Of a DNA stretch of 64,000 nt, positions 34,902 to 44,007 are shown piece by piece (the stretch's first letter is position 1; every line of letters starts with the position of its first letter). A model generated the notes under the pieces. The model did no database searches and was not told the origin of the DNA. It worked only from the letters and a program-made list of their open reading frames with translations. The position numbers and the translations under genes are program-made. This DNA comes from Arthrobacter sp. B3I9 (lineage in GTDB: Bacteria > Actinomycetota > Actinomycetes > Actinomycetales > Micrococcaceae), in contig NZ_JAUSYO010000001.1 in the NCBI RefSeq assembly GCF_030816935.1, positions 620,001 to 684,000 of the forward strand, in the 5' to 3' direction.

Positions 34902-35387
34902 TTAGCCGCGGGCCTTCCGGACGGGGTGCTGGCTGACGATCGAGACCCGGTTGAACGCGTTCATTGCGATGGCGAGCCAGCTTACGGCCGAGAACTCCGC
35001 GGCGGAAAGGTGCTTCCGGGCAGCGGATCCTTCCCGCTCGCGTGCTTCGGCGTCGGAGATGGCGGTGATCGCCTCAGCCAGTGTCAGCGCTGCACTTTCC
35101 TTTTCAGTGAAGAGGTCCGTGTCCCGCCACGCGGGGAGTACCGCGAGCCGCTGCGTGGATTCGCCGTTCTTCAACGCGTCTCCCACGTGGAGATCCAGGC
35201 AGTAGGCGCAGCCGTTGATCTGGGAGATGCGGACGTTCAGCAGTTCAATGAGCGTCCGGTCCAGGCCTGCTTCCTCGGCAGCTTCCTTGGCTTTCAGGCC
35301 CAGCCCGTTCAGGGCCCGCCAGGCGGCAGGGTGCTCCTTGTCGAGGAAAACGCTGCGCGTGTGCTGGTGTGCCGTGATCTCGTCCAT
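34902..35387 (-). CDS. Carboxymuconolactone decarboxylase / AhpD-family protein
   Basis: A 161-residue AhpD-like protein with the redox motif NGCAYCLDLHVGDA (CxxC plus downstream His), which gives alkylhydroperoxidase-type disulfide activity in characterised members. LDRTLIELLNVRISQ ahead of it and FNRVSI near the C-terminus fit the family. ATG 35387 is used because the in-frame sequence upstream (to 35588) runs through a hairpin and an operator-like repeat. The operator-like site at 35425-35450 lies 38 bases upstream. Confidence 0.92.
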   Translation of the reverse strand: MDEITAHQHTRSVFLDKEHPAAWRALNGLGLKAKEAAEEAGLDRTLIELLNVRISQINGCAYCLDLHVGDALKNGESTQRLAVLPAWRDTDLFTEKESAALTLAEAITAISDAEAREREGSAARKHLSAAEFSAVSWLAIAMNAFNRVSIVSQHPVRKARG

Positions 35388-35424
35388 GCTCAAAGAGTAC
35401 CCACGGAAAACTCCAAAAAATAAC

Positions 35425-35450
35425 GTGACAGATTTGTCATACCTGTGACA
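35425..35450 (-). promoter_or_regulatory. Operator-like overlapping inverted repeats upstream of AhpD-like gene
   Basis: tgtcatacctgtgaca (35435-35450) is an inverted repeat TGTCA-N6-TGACA. It overlaps a second one, GTGACAGATTTGTCAT (35425-35440). The TGACA half-site occurs in alternating orientation three to four times in 26 bases, followed by an A-rich run towards the gene. It is likely to be a transcription factor site; the regulator is unknown. Confidence 0.45.
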
Positions 35451-35535
35451 AGATGCAAGAACAGCGGCATCCTGCTGGAGCGGTTCCCCGGCCGCGATGG
35501 TGCTGGTCCGCCGACATCGGACCAGTCCCATCAAT

Positions 35536-35568
35536 CGACGGTCGGCTCCTTGGGGGAGCCGACCGTCG
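35536..35568 (-). terminator. Hairpin after polysaccharide deacetylase gene
   Basis: A perfect 14-bp stem (cgacggtcggctcc, 35536-35549; complement 35555-35568) with a 5-base loop, extended by CCATC/GATGG on the outside, lies about 75 bases after the deacetylase stop. No T-run. Probably the end of that transcript and the boundary to the AhpD-like gene. The rest of this 257-base space holds only the operator-like site. Confidence 0.55.
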
Positions 35569-35644
35569 GATGGCTTAAAAGGGTCCATTGCTCCCGGCGG
35601 GCCGCGGCAGTACGCCCGTCCGGGCGGGTCACGCCGGGCGGAAG

Positions 35645-36382
35645 TTACCGGGGCGCGACTACGACGCCGCGCGAGCCCTCGTTCACAGGGTTGGCCGTGG
35701 CGGAGGGGGCGACCACCCCGAACTCGTAGCCCTTGGCCCGCAGTGCGTCAATGGTGGATGCGAGGTAGGTCCACTGTGTCGAGCGGCAGGACAAGACGTC
35801 CTCAGCGTCGTGGAGCAGGATGATCGCGCCGGGTGCCGCCTCCGCCATCACGTACTTCTGGACGCCGGCCGCACCGGGGCACTCGAAGTCGCCGGGGTTG
35901 CCGACGTGCCAGCGCCAGAGAACCCCGCCGCTCATACCGAGGGTCTTAAGGTAGCCGTTCGCGTAAGAGGTGCTGTTGCCGAACGGGAACCGCATGAGGC
36001 TGGGCGCCTCGCCGGTGATGGCCTTGATGGCAGCGTTGGTGCGGTCTATCTGCTGCTTCTGCTGCGCCTGGCTGATGTCCTGGAAGTTGGCGTGGTCCCA
36101 CGAGTGGTTGCCGATCACGTGGCCCTCAGCCTTGATCCGGCGGACAAGGTCGGGGTACTGCTGCGCGTGGGTGCCCTCGAGGAAGAATGTCGCCTTGACG
36201 CCCTTCTGCTTGAGGACGTCGAGGACGAACGCGGTGCGCTGGGGCGAGGGCCCGTCGTCGAACGTCAGGCCGATCAGCGGCTTGTCGGCGGCCGGGGCTG
36301 CCATGGTGGGGCCGCCGGCGAGCAGGGCCACGACCAGTGTCACTGCGGCCAGGGCCGCGACGGAAAACTTGCTCTTCCTCAT
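35645..36382 (-). CDS. Secreted polysaccharide deacetylase (NodB domain)
   Basis: A 245-residue exported carbohydrate esterase family 4 protein that removes acetyl groups from amino sugars in peptidoglycan or other polymers. A signal peptide (about residues 1-29) is followed by the NodB domain: LTFDDGPS (catalytic Asp and metal Asp), HVIGNHSWDHANF (two metal His), MRFPFG, WHVGNPGDFEC and IILLHDAED. ATG 36382 was chosen over TTG 36391 because the signal peptide starts MRKSKF. Divergent from clpB. Confidence 0.92.
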   Translation of the reverse strand: MRKSKFSVAALAAVTLVVALLAGGPTMAAPAADKPLIGLTFDDGPSPQRTAFVLDVLKQKGVKATFFLEGTHAQQYPDLVRRIKAEGHVIGNHSWDHANFQDISQAQQKQQIDRTNAAIKAITGEAPSLMRFPFGNSTSYANGYLKTLGMSGGVLWRWHVGNPGDFECPGAAGVQKYVMAEAAPGAIILLHDAEDVLSCRSTQWTYLASTIDALRAKGYEFGVVAPSATANPVNEGSRGVVVAPR

Positions 36383-36535
36383 GGCGCTCAACTTCCCTTC
36401 ACCAGGCTGTCTGCAACCTTGGGTTAGGAGAGCACCTTACGGCGCCGCTGAGGCGGTGTAAACAACTATTTGCTTGCGGCCGGAAATGTGGTTTCGCCGT
36501 GGGCAAACATGGACCGCAGGGGTGTTCCGAACAGA

Positions 36536-36556
36536 CTTGAGCGCGTTAGACTCAAG
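36536..36556 (+). promoter_or_regulatory. HAIR element (HspR operator) of clpB
   Basis: CTTGAGC-N7-ACTCAAG (36536-36556) matches the actinobacterial HspR-associated inverted repeat CTTGAGT-N7-ACTCAAG with one mismatch. It lies 34 bases before the clpB start codon. HspR normally represses clpB and dnaK operons through this site until heat stress. Confidence 0.85.
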
Positions 36557-36590
36557 TTTGATATCAGCACGATTCCGGAAGGAGCTCTCT

Positions 36591-39263
<2,673 letters not shown>

Positions 39264-39333
39264 TCCGGATCGTCGGCCGGCGCCGGCGCGAGCGGCAGGC
39301 GCCGGCGTAGGGCGCCGAGCAACACAACATAAA

Positions 39334-39371
39334 AAGGAGGCCGCCCGGGTTTGTTCCCGGGTGGCCTCCTT
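39334..39371. terminator. Bidirectional intrinsic terminator between clpB and septum-formation gene
   Basis: AAGGAGGCCGCCCGGG (39334-39349) pairs with CCCGGGTGGCCTCCTT (39356-39371) around a TTTGTT loop, with an A-run before and a T-rich stretch after. It suits both converging transcripts. Confidence 0.9.
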
Positions 39372-39399
39372 CGTGTTTGTCCGATTGCGTCTGCAGGGG

Positions 39400-40239
39400 C
39401 TACGGCAGCAGGGATTCCTGGATCACGTTGCCCGTACCCACCACGGCATAGCAGTCCACCCGGCGGTCGCCCTTTTCCCAGCTGGGGGAGCTCGGATAAG
39501 CGAGCTTGTAACTGAGGTCGTAGTCGCCGGCCTTGGCCACCAGGGGAGCGGCCTTGCAGGCATCGCGGGCCCGCTGCTTCAGTGCGTCCCGGCCCGGGTA
39601 GGCGTCCGCGGCGGCGTACTGCTCGACGGCGACAAGCTGGGCTGAGTGGCCTGTGCCGCAGTCCACCACGGTCGACTGCGGCGCGTCGGGGTCAAAGTCC
39701 TCAAGGCAATCGCCCAACCGGAAATCCAGCGGGGCGACGTCTTTGAGCGGAAGCGGTCCCCGGCCGGCGGGAGCCGACGGTGAGGTTGCCGCCGCGCGCG
39801 AGCTGTCCGCTTCTGACGATTTGGGGCCGCCCAGCGTGGAGGCAAGCAACCAGACGAGAAGCCCGACGACGACGAGCACGACTGCCGCCGCTCCCATCCG
39901 TGGGAGCCGCTGCTGCCGGACCCACCGGCCCAGCCTGGCGGCGTTCGCCGACACCTGCTTCGTTGCGCGGGCCACTGCGGTGCTCGCGGCGGCCGGGGCG
40001 GCCGGAGTCGCGGGCGGGACGGTCGGCTCAACGGGCGGTGCAGCCGGAGTCGCGGGCGGGACGGTCGGCTCAACGGGCGGTGCAGCCGGAGTCGCGGGCG
40101 GGACGATCGGCGTCGCTGAGGTGGGCGGCGTCGACGGCTTGGGCGGAACGGCCACGGGCGTGGACAGCCCTCCGGCACCTCCGGCAGGGGGAACTCCAGG
40201 CGTGCCGGCAGTGCCGGGCCTTGCGTTCTCTTCGGTCAC
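39400..40239 (-). CDS. Septum-formation-domain membrane protein with Pro-rich repeats
   Basis: A 279-residue protein with a cytoplasmic Pro/Ala/Thr/Val-rich N-terminus (about residues 1-110), one transmembrane helix (MGAAAVVLVVVGLLVWLLAS, about 131-150) and an extracytoplasmic domain of the actinobacterial septum-formation family: FRLGDCLEDFDPD, VVDCGTGHSAQLVAVEQY, YPGRDALKQRARDAC and DRRVDCYAVV, with four Cys likely forming disulfides. The N-terminus includes a 14-residue unit (PTVPPATPAAPPVE) encoded by a 42-bp tandem repeat. GTG 40239 is the likely start. Role in division is a family-based inference. Confidence 0.75.
   Translation of the reverse strand: MTEENARPGTAGTPGVPPAGGAGGLSTPVAVPPKPSTPPTSATPIVPPATPAAPPVEPTVPPATPAAPPVEPTVPPATPAAPAAASTAVARATKQVSANAARLGRWVRQQRLPRMGAAAVVLVVVGLLVWLLASTLGGPKSSEADSSRAAATSPSAPAGRGPLPLKDVAPLDFRLGDCLEDFDPDAPQSTVVDCGTGHSAQLVAVEQYAAADAYPGRDALKQRARDACKAAPLVAKAGDYDLSYKLAYPSSPSWEKGDRRVDCYAVVGTGNVIQESLLP
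40001..40110 (-). repeat. 42-bp tandem repeat (about 2.6 copies)
   Basis: Copies begin at 40001, 40043 and 40085 (partial, one difference near the end). They encode the Pro-rich units of the septum-formation-domain protein. The unit preserves frame. Confidence 0.95.
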
Positions 40240-40441
40240 TGAGAATTCACCGCTTTCCTGCGTCTTTTGCCGCGGCGAAGGCCCGGCGTTGTGGTGCTTC
40301 CTGAAAGTCCACCCCGAAACTCTATCCAAGAAACCTGCCGGGACTGTATTCCGCCGATCCTTGACGAGTACCGGCACGCGGAAGTGCGCCGCGGGCCCCG
40401 CAAGGGCCGGCACCGGGAAGCAGGCAGGCTGCGGTACGTTC

Positions 40442-41668
40442 CTACCGTGGCCTGCCCGCTAACGCAGCCCGCAGGGCGTCAGCCGATGATCCGCTGCTGT
40501 TGATCCGCCAGTCTGTTTCCTTGTTGAAGTTGAACCACGTGACTGCGCTGACGTCGCCCTGGGCCGCGAGGTAGCTGATCAGGGAAGCGTTCCACTCGGC
40601 CTTGGATCCGCCCTGCTCTGCCGAAGACGTTTCAGCGATGAGGATCTGCTTTCCGGGAGCCAGGCTGCGGAGCTGTGCCAGTCCTTCCCCGAAGAGCTGG
40701 GGAGGGGACACCCAGGCGCTGGTGGCGGAAGCTCCCCAGTTATAACCGTCCAGCGCCACCGCATCCACGTAGGACGGTCCGGGATACAGGGCGCCGAGCT
40801 CGGTGGACCCCCAGTAGGGGACATTGGGGTTCCAGACCCAGGTGATATTAGACGCACCGGTGGACCCGATCACATCATGCACGTGGCGCCAGGCGGCCAC
40901 GAAGTCGCCCGGTCCGTTGGAGTTGAGCTGCTCCGACCACGGATACCAGTTGCCGTTCATCTCGTGGCCGAACCGCAGCATCACGGGATGGCCCCAGCCC
41001 CTCAGTGCTTGTCCCCATTGCTGCAGGTAGGGATCGTAGTCTCCGGCGGTGATCCGGTCCAGGGAGTAGGCAGGCTGGGAGGCGCCGCCGCCCCAGGTCC
41101 ATGGCTCCCAGGTCAGCAGGACCACGGCTCCGCGGGCCCGGGCTGCGTCCAGCTCAGCCAGCGGAGGAGGCTGCTGAAAGTCCTTGTACGAGAGGATGAT
41201 CGAAGGCGCCTCGTTGACCAGGGCCGTGACTTCGTCGAGTTCGGCCGCCGCCAAGGGACCCCCAGGAGTACCGACGCCAAAGCGCAGTGGGGCGGTGTCC
41301 GGTCCTGCGGGGGCGGGTGCTGGCTGGGCGGGGGAGCTGGTGGTGTACGTGAACTGGGCTGCAGCTTTGGACGTGGCCGCGACCGCCTGCACGGACAGCG
41401 TGGGACCCGCAGCGGCTGGAATTACGACGTCGACGGCGAAGAATCCGGAGGCACTGGCCGTGAATGCCGCACTCGCGGTTCCCGCTTTGACAGTGCCGGC
41501 ACTTTTCTTGGGGAATCCGGTCCCCGTCACTTTGACCGTCGTGCCCGCCGGTCCGGAGTTGGGGCTGAGGCTGATGGAAGCGGCCGCGCCTTCCGATGCG
41601 GCAGTGCCCGTCGTCAGACAACCGGCCAGCAAGGCCAGAACACACAGTGACAACCTCAACAGCTTCAT
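40442..41668 (-). CDS. Secreted glycoside hydrolase family 26-like lipoprotein with IPT/TIG-like domain
   Basis: A 408-residue lipoprotein with lipobox LLAGC (Cys about 17). Residues about 30-110 form an IPT/TIG-like Ig domain (SISLSPNSGPAGTTVKVTGTGFP). The C-terminal (about 125-400) TIM-barrel resembles GH26 beta-mannanases: MLRFGHEMNGNWYPW with acid/base E236, VWNPN, and nucleophile E346 in ILIAETSS. GGAGG precedes ATG 41668. It lies 178 bases after the SpoIIE phosphatase gene on the same strand and next to a polysaccharide synthase gene, so it may act on that polymer. Substrate not proven. Confidence 0.85.
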   Translation of the reverse strand: MKLLRLSLCVLALLAGCLTTGTAASEGAAASISLSPNSGPAGTTVKVTGTGFPKKSAGTVKAGTASAAFTASASGFFAVDVVIPAAAGPTLSVQAVAATSKAAAQFTYTTSSPAQPAPAPAGPDTAPLRFGVGTPGGPLAAAELDEVTALVNEAPSIILSYKDFQQPPPLAELDAARARGAVVLLTWEPWTWGGGASQPAYSLDRITAGDYDPYLQQWGQALRGWGHPVMLRFGHEMNGNWYPWSEQLNSNGPGDFVAAWRHVHDVIGSTGASNITWVWNPNVPYWGSTELGALYPGPSYVDAVALDGYNWGASATSAWVSPPQLFGEGLAQLRSLAPGKQILIAETSSAEQGGSKAEWNASLISYLAAQGDVSAVTWFNFNKETDWRINSSGSSADALRAALAGRPR

Positions 41669-41846
41669 GAAACCTCCGCGGGGGATAGCCGGCGGCCTTG
41701 GCCCCGAGGGCCCCGGACTGCACGGCAACCAGCAAGGTGGCTTGTTCCACCTCCTTCAAGTGTCCGGCAAGAGCAGATTCCGCGAAGCCGATAGGGCCGA
41801 GGTCGGGCGCAGGATCAGCGCAGGATTGTTGCAGGGCGCGTGACAG

Positions 41847-43166
41847 CTACCCGGCCGGGGCCATCACGGGGGACTCTCGGGCGGAATTCTTCACGCTTCC
41901 GAGTACGCCCTGCTGGGCGTCCCGGCGAACGGCGAGGATGGTTACGTCGTCCGGGTTTGCCCGTCGGGAGGCGCGTTTGCGCACTGCGTTTACGAGTTCC
42001 TTGGCCGAGCCGGCGGCCGTGGCGAGCCGGGCAATCTCGTCGATCGCGCGCAGGGTGCCGTCGTAAAGGTCCAGCACGCCGTCGCTAAAACTGACGATCA
42101 TGTCGCCCGGGCCAAGGTGGACTTCGAAAGAGCTCCACGTCGCTTCCGGGAGGAGGCCGACGGGTAGTTCCCGGGAGGCAAGCCGCTCCCAGGAGCCGTC
42201 CGCCCGGACGAGGAGTGTAAGGCCGTGGCCCGCGTCCGAAAACAATACGCGTCCGTCGGAGGCGCGAAGCCTCGCGTGGAAAAGGGTGGCGAAGGCTGCC
42301 GCTTGACTGAGTTCTGTGGCAAGGCAGTCCGAGGTCAGTGCCAGGGCCGTGACGGGGTCTTCGCTCTTCCTAGCACTGCGGATAACTGCTCGCGTCGTCG
42401 CGGCGATCATGCCCGCACCGGCGCCCTTGCCCATCACATCACCGAGGGTGAAGCCCAGGCCGCCCTCGATGGGGTACCAGTCAAAAAAGTCGCCGCCCAC
42501 AGCTTTCGAAGGCCTGCACGCACCGGCCGTTTCGTAACCGGGAAGCGGCGCTGCCTCTTTTGGCAGAAGGAAACGCTGGATTTGAGCGGCACGGCTCAGT
42601 TCCTCACCGGCCGCCGCGGCCTGCTCACGGGCTGCTCCCAAACGCCGTCGTGCCCGCGAAGCAAGATTGTTAACAACCCAGCCTGTAACTGCAAAAATGA
42701 TTGTGCTGTAGAGGCCGCGCAGCAGTTCATTGGGATTGTCCTGCGTCTGTGCGCCGAGGGCGAAGGGCACCAGGATAGCAACGGCGGCCCCCAGGGCGCC
42801 GTAAAGGACGTAACGGCGTCCCTCCAGTGCGGCAAACCAAAGGACGGGCAGGAGCACGAGGGAAGCATAGATCGAATGGCTCTCGCCGGTGACGTGGCGC
42901 AGGCAGCCGGCGGCGAGGAAATCCAAGGCCGGGACAATGGTGGCGAATTTCAGCAGGGAGGCCCGGCTGAGGACCGCAGCCAGCAGGGTCGCCGCGACGA
43001 TCAGGGCGCAGCCAAGGACCAGCGCCGGCCCGAAACTGACCGTCAGGGTTGAAATGGAACTGCTCATGACCAGCGCTGCGGCGAAGAGAGCGAAGATTGG
43101 CACTTGCTTCAGCAGTGGCGAGACTTCGTCGACTCCCGCCAGCCCTTCACCCGGGTTGAACGTCAT
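41847..43166 (-). CDS. SpoIIE-type PP2C phosphatase with membrane domain (RsbU-like)
   Basis: A 439-residue protein with about five to six transmembrane helices (residues about 20-175), a short coiled linker (AREQAAAAGEELSRAAQIQRFLLPKEA) and a PPM/SpoIIE phosphatase domain (about 205-415): GGDFFDWYP, FTLGDVMGKGAGAGMIAA, LFSDAGHG, VSFSDGVLDL and DDVTILAVRR, which supply the metal-binding Asp residues. It should dephosphorylate the STAS protein encoded upstream. The membrane part is a plausible sensor. It follows the RsbW-like gene after 87 bases. ATG 43166. Confidence 0.9.
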   Translation of the reverse strand: MTFNPGEGLAGVDEVSPLLKQVPIFALFAAALVMSSSISTLTVSFGPALVLGCALIVAATLLAAVLSRASLLKFATIVPALDFLAAGCLRHVTGESHSIYASLVLLPVLWFAALEGRRYVLYGALGAAVAILVPFALGAQTQDNPNELLRGLYSTIIFAVTGWVVNNLASRARRRLGAAREQAAAAGEELSRAAQIQRFLLPKEAAPLPGYETAGACRPSKAVGGDFFDWYPIEGGLGFTLGDVMGKGAGAGMIAATTRAVIRSARKSEDPVTALALTSDCLATELSQAAAFATLFHARLRASDGRVLFSDAGHGLTLLVRADGSWERLASRELPVGLLPEATWSSFEVHLGPGDMIVSFSDGVLDLYDGTLRAIDEIARLATAAGSAKELVNAVRKRASRRANPDDVTILAVRRDAQQGVLGSVKNSARESPVMAPAG

Positions 43167-43253
43167 TGCCCTGAGGACCTTTCATAGCTGTTCATTTCGT
43201 CATCGGTCCCCACGGAAGTCCTGCAGCGGCCGTCGCCGCTCTTCCTCCCGGGG

Positions 43254-43682
43254 TCACTCAGGGTGGGAATCCCGCGACAGAACCCACGTGTTGGTCCCGT
43301 CCTGGCGGAGAAAGGTCACCGTGGTGACGAGGGCCCGGATGAGCGCCAGCCCCCGCCCGGACTCAGCGTCTTCGTCCGGCATCTCGGGTTCCGGGTTCCC
43401 GAGGTGCGGGTCGGTAGCGCCGAAGGCACTGACTTTGGCCCGCAGGCTCTCCTCCCGGACGCAGATGTCAACGCCCAGGTCAACGGGATCAGCAGTTTCC
43501 GGGACGGCGTGCTGGACGACGTTGCACGCTGCTTCAACGACCGCCGTGGCAAAGGTCATGCGGTCAATCTCCGGAACGAAGGACGCGTCCTCCCACAGGG
43601 AGTCCAGGTGGACGTGCACCGATTCGATAGCTTCCGGCGTAGCCCTCTCCCGGAAGCGGCGGCTGGCTAAAACGTCACCCAT
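43254..43682 (-). CDS. Anti-sigma regulatory kinase, RsbW-like (GHKL ATPase)
   Basis: A 142-residue GHKL-fold protein: MTFATAVVEAACNVVQHAVP (N-box), ATDPHLGNPEPEMPDEDAESGRGLALIRALVTTVTF (G1/G2 boxes). RsbW-type kinases bind a partner sigma factor or effector and phosphorylate the STAS antagonist. Its ATG overlaps the STAS gene stop by 8 bases. No sigma factor gene is adjacent, so its target lies elsewhere or is not a sigma factor. Confidence 0.88.
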   Translation of the reverse strand: MGDVLASRRFRERATPEAIESVHVHLDSLWEDASFVPEIDRMTFATAVVEAACNVVQHAVPETADPVDLGVDICVREESLRAKVSAFGATDPHLGNPEPEMPDEDAESGRGLALIRALVTTVTFLRQDGTNTWVLSRDSHPE

Positions 43683-44007
43683 TAGTAAAGGCCTCTGCGG
43701 CAGAAGCGTAAGACGTGAGCACCCGGTCCATGCTGGTCAATTCAAGGACCATCTTCACCTGGGGCTGCACACCCGCAATCCGCAGGTCGCCGCCGGCCTG
43801 CCGGGCAGCCTTGAGGCACCCGATCAGGGCGCCGAGCCCTGAGGAGTCCATGAAAGCCGTATCACTGAGGTTCACCACGATCCTGTTGGACCCGGCGGCT
43901 ACCACCTCGGCCACAAATTCTCGTAGTTTTGGTGCGGAGACCATGTTGAGGCGCCCTGCTGCCGAAATTTCGGCGTATGAATCCTTGATCTCGTAACTAA
44001 GCTCCAC
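43675..44007 (-). CDS. STAS-domain anti-sigma factor antagonist (RsbV-like)
   Basis: A 110-residue STAS protein. The phosphorylation site lies in TAFMDSSGLGALIG, the standard RsbV/SpoIIAA motif; the flanking VELSYEIKDSYAEISAAGRLNMVSAPKLREFV and DLRIAGVQPQVKMVLELTSMDRVL complete the fold. The start is GTG 44007 with GAGAGGAAA ahead. It begins 11 bases inside the 3' end of the polysaccharide synthase gene, so translation of the two is linked. Confidence 0.92.
   Translation of the reverse strand: MELSYEIKDSYAEISAAGRLNMVSAPKLREFVAEVVAAGSNRIVVNLSDTAFMDSSGLGALIGCLKAARQAGGDLRIAGVQPQVKMVLELTSMDRVLTSYASAAEAFTNG

Noticed and set aside
35536..35568. A further copy of the interspersed palindromic element
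   Set aside because: The hairpin shares no core or terminal sequence with copies A and B; it is better treated as a local terminator.
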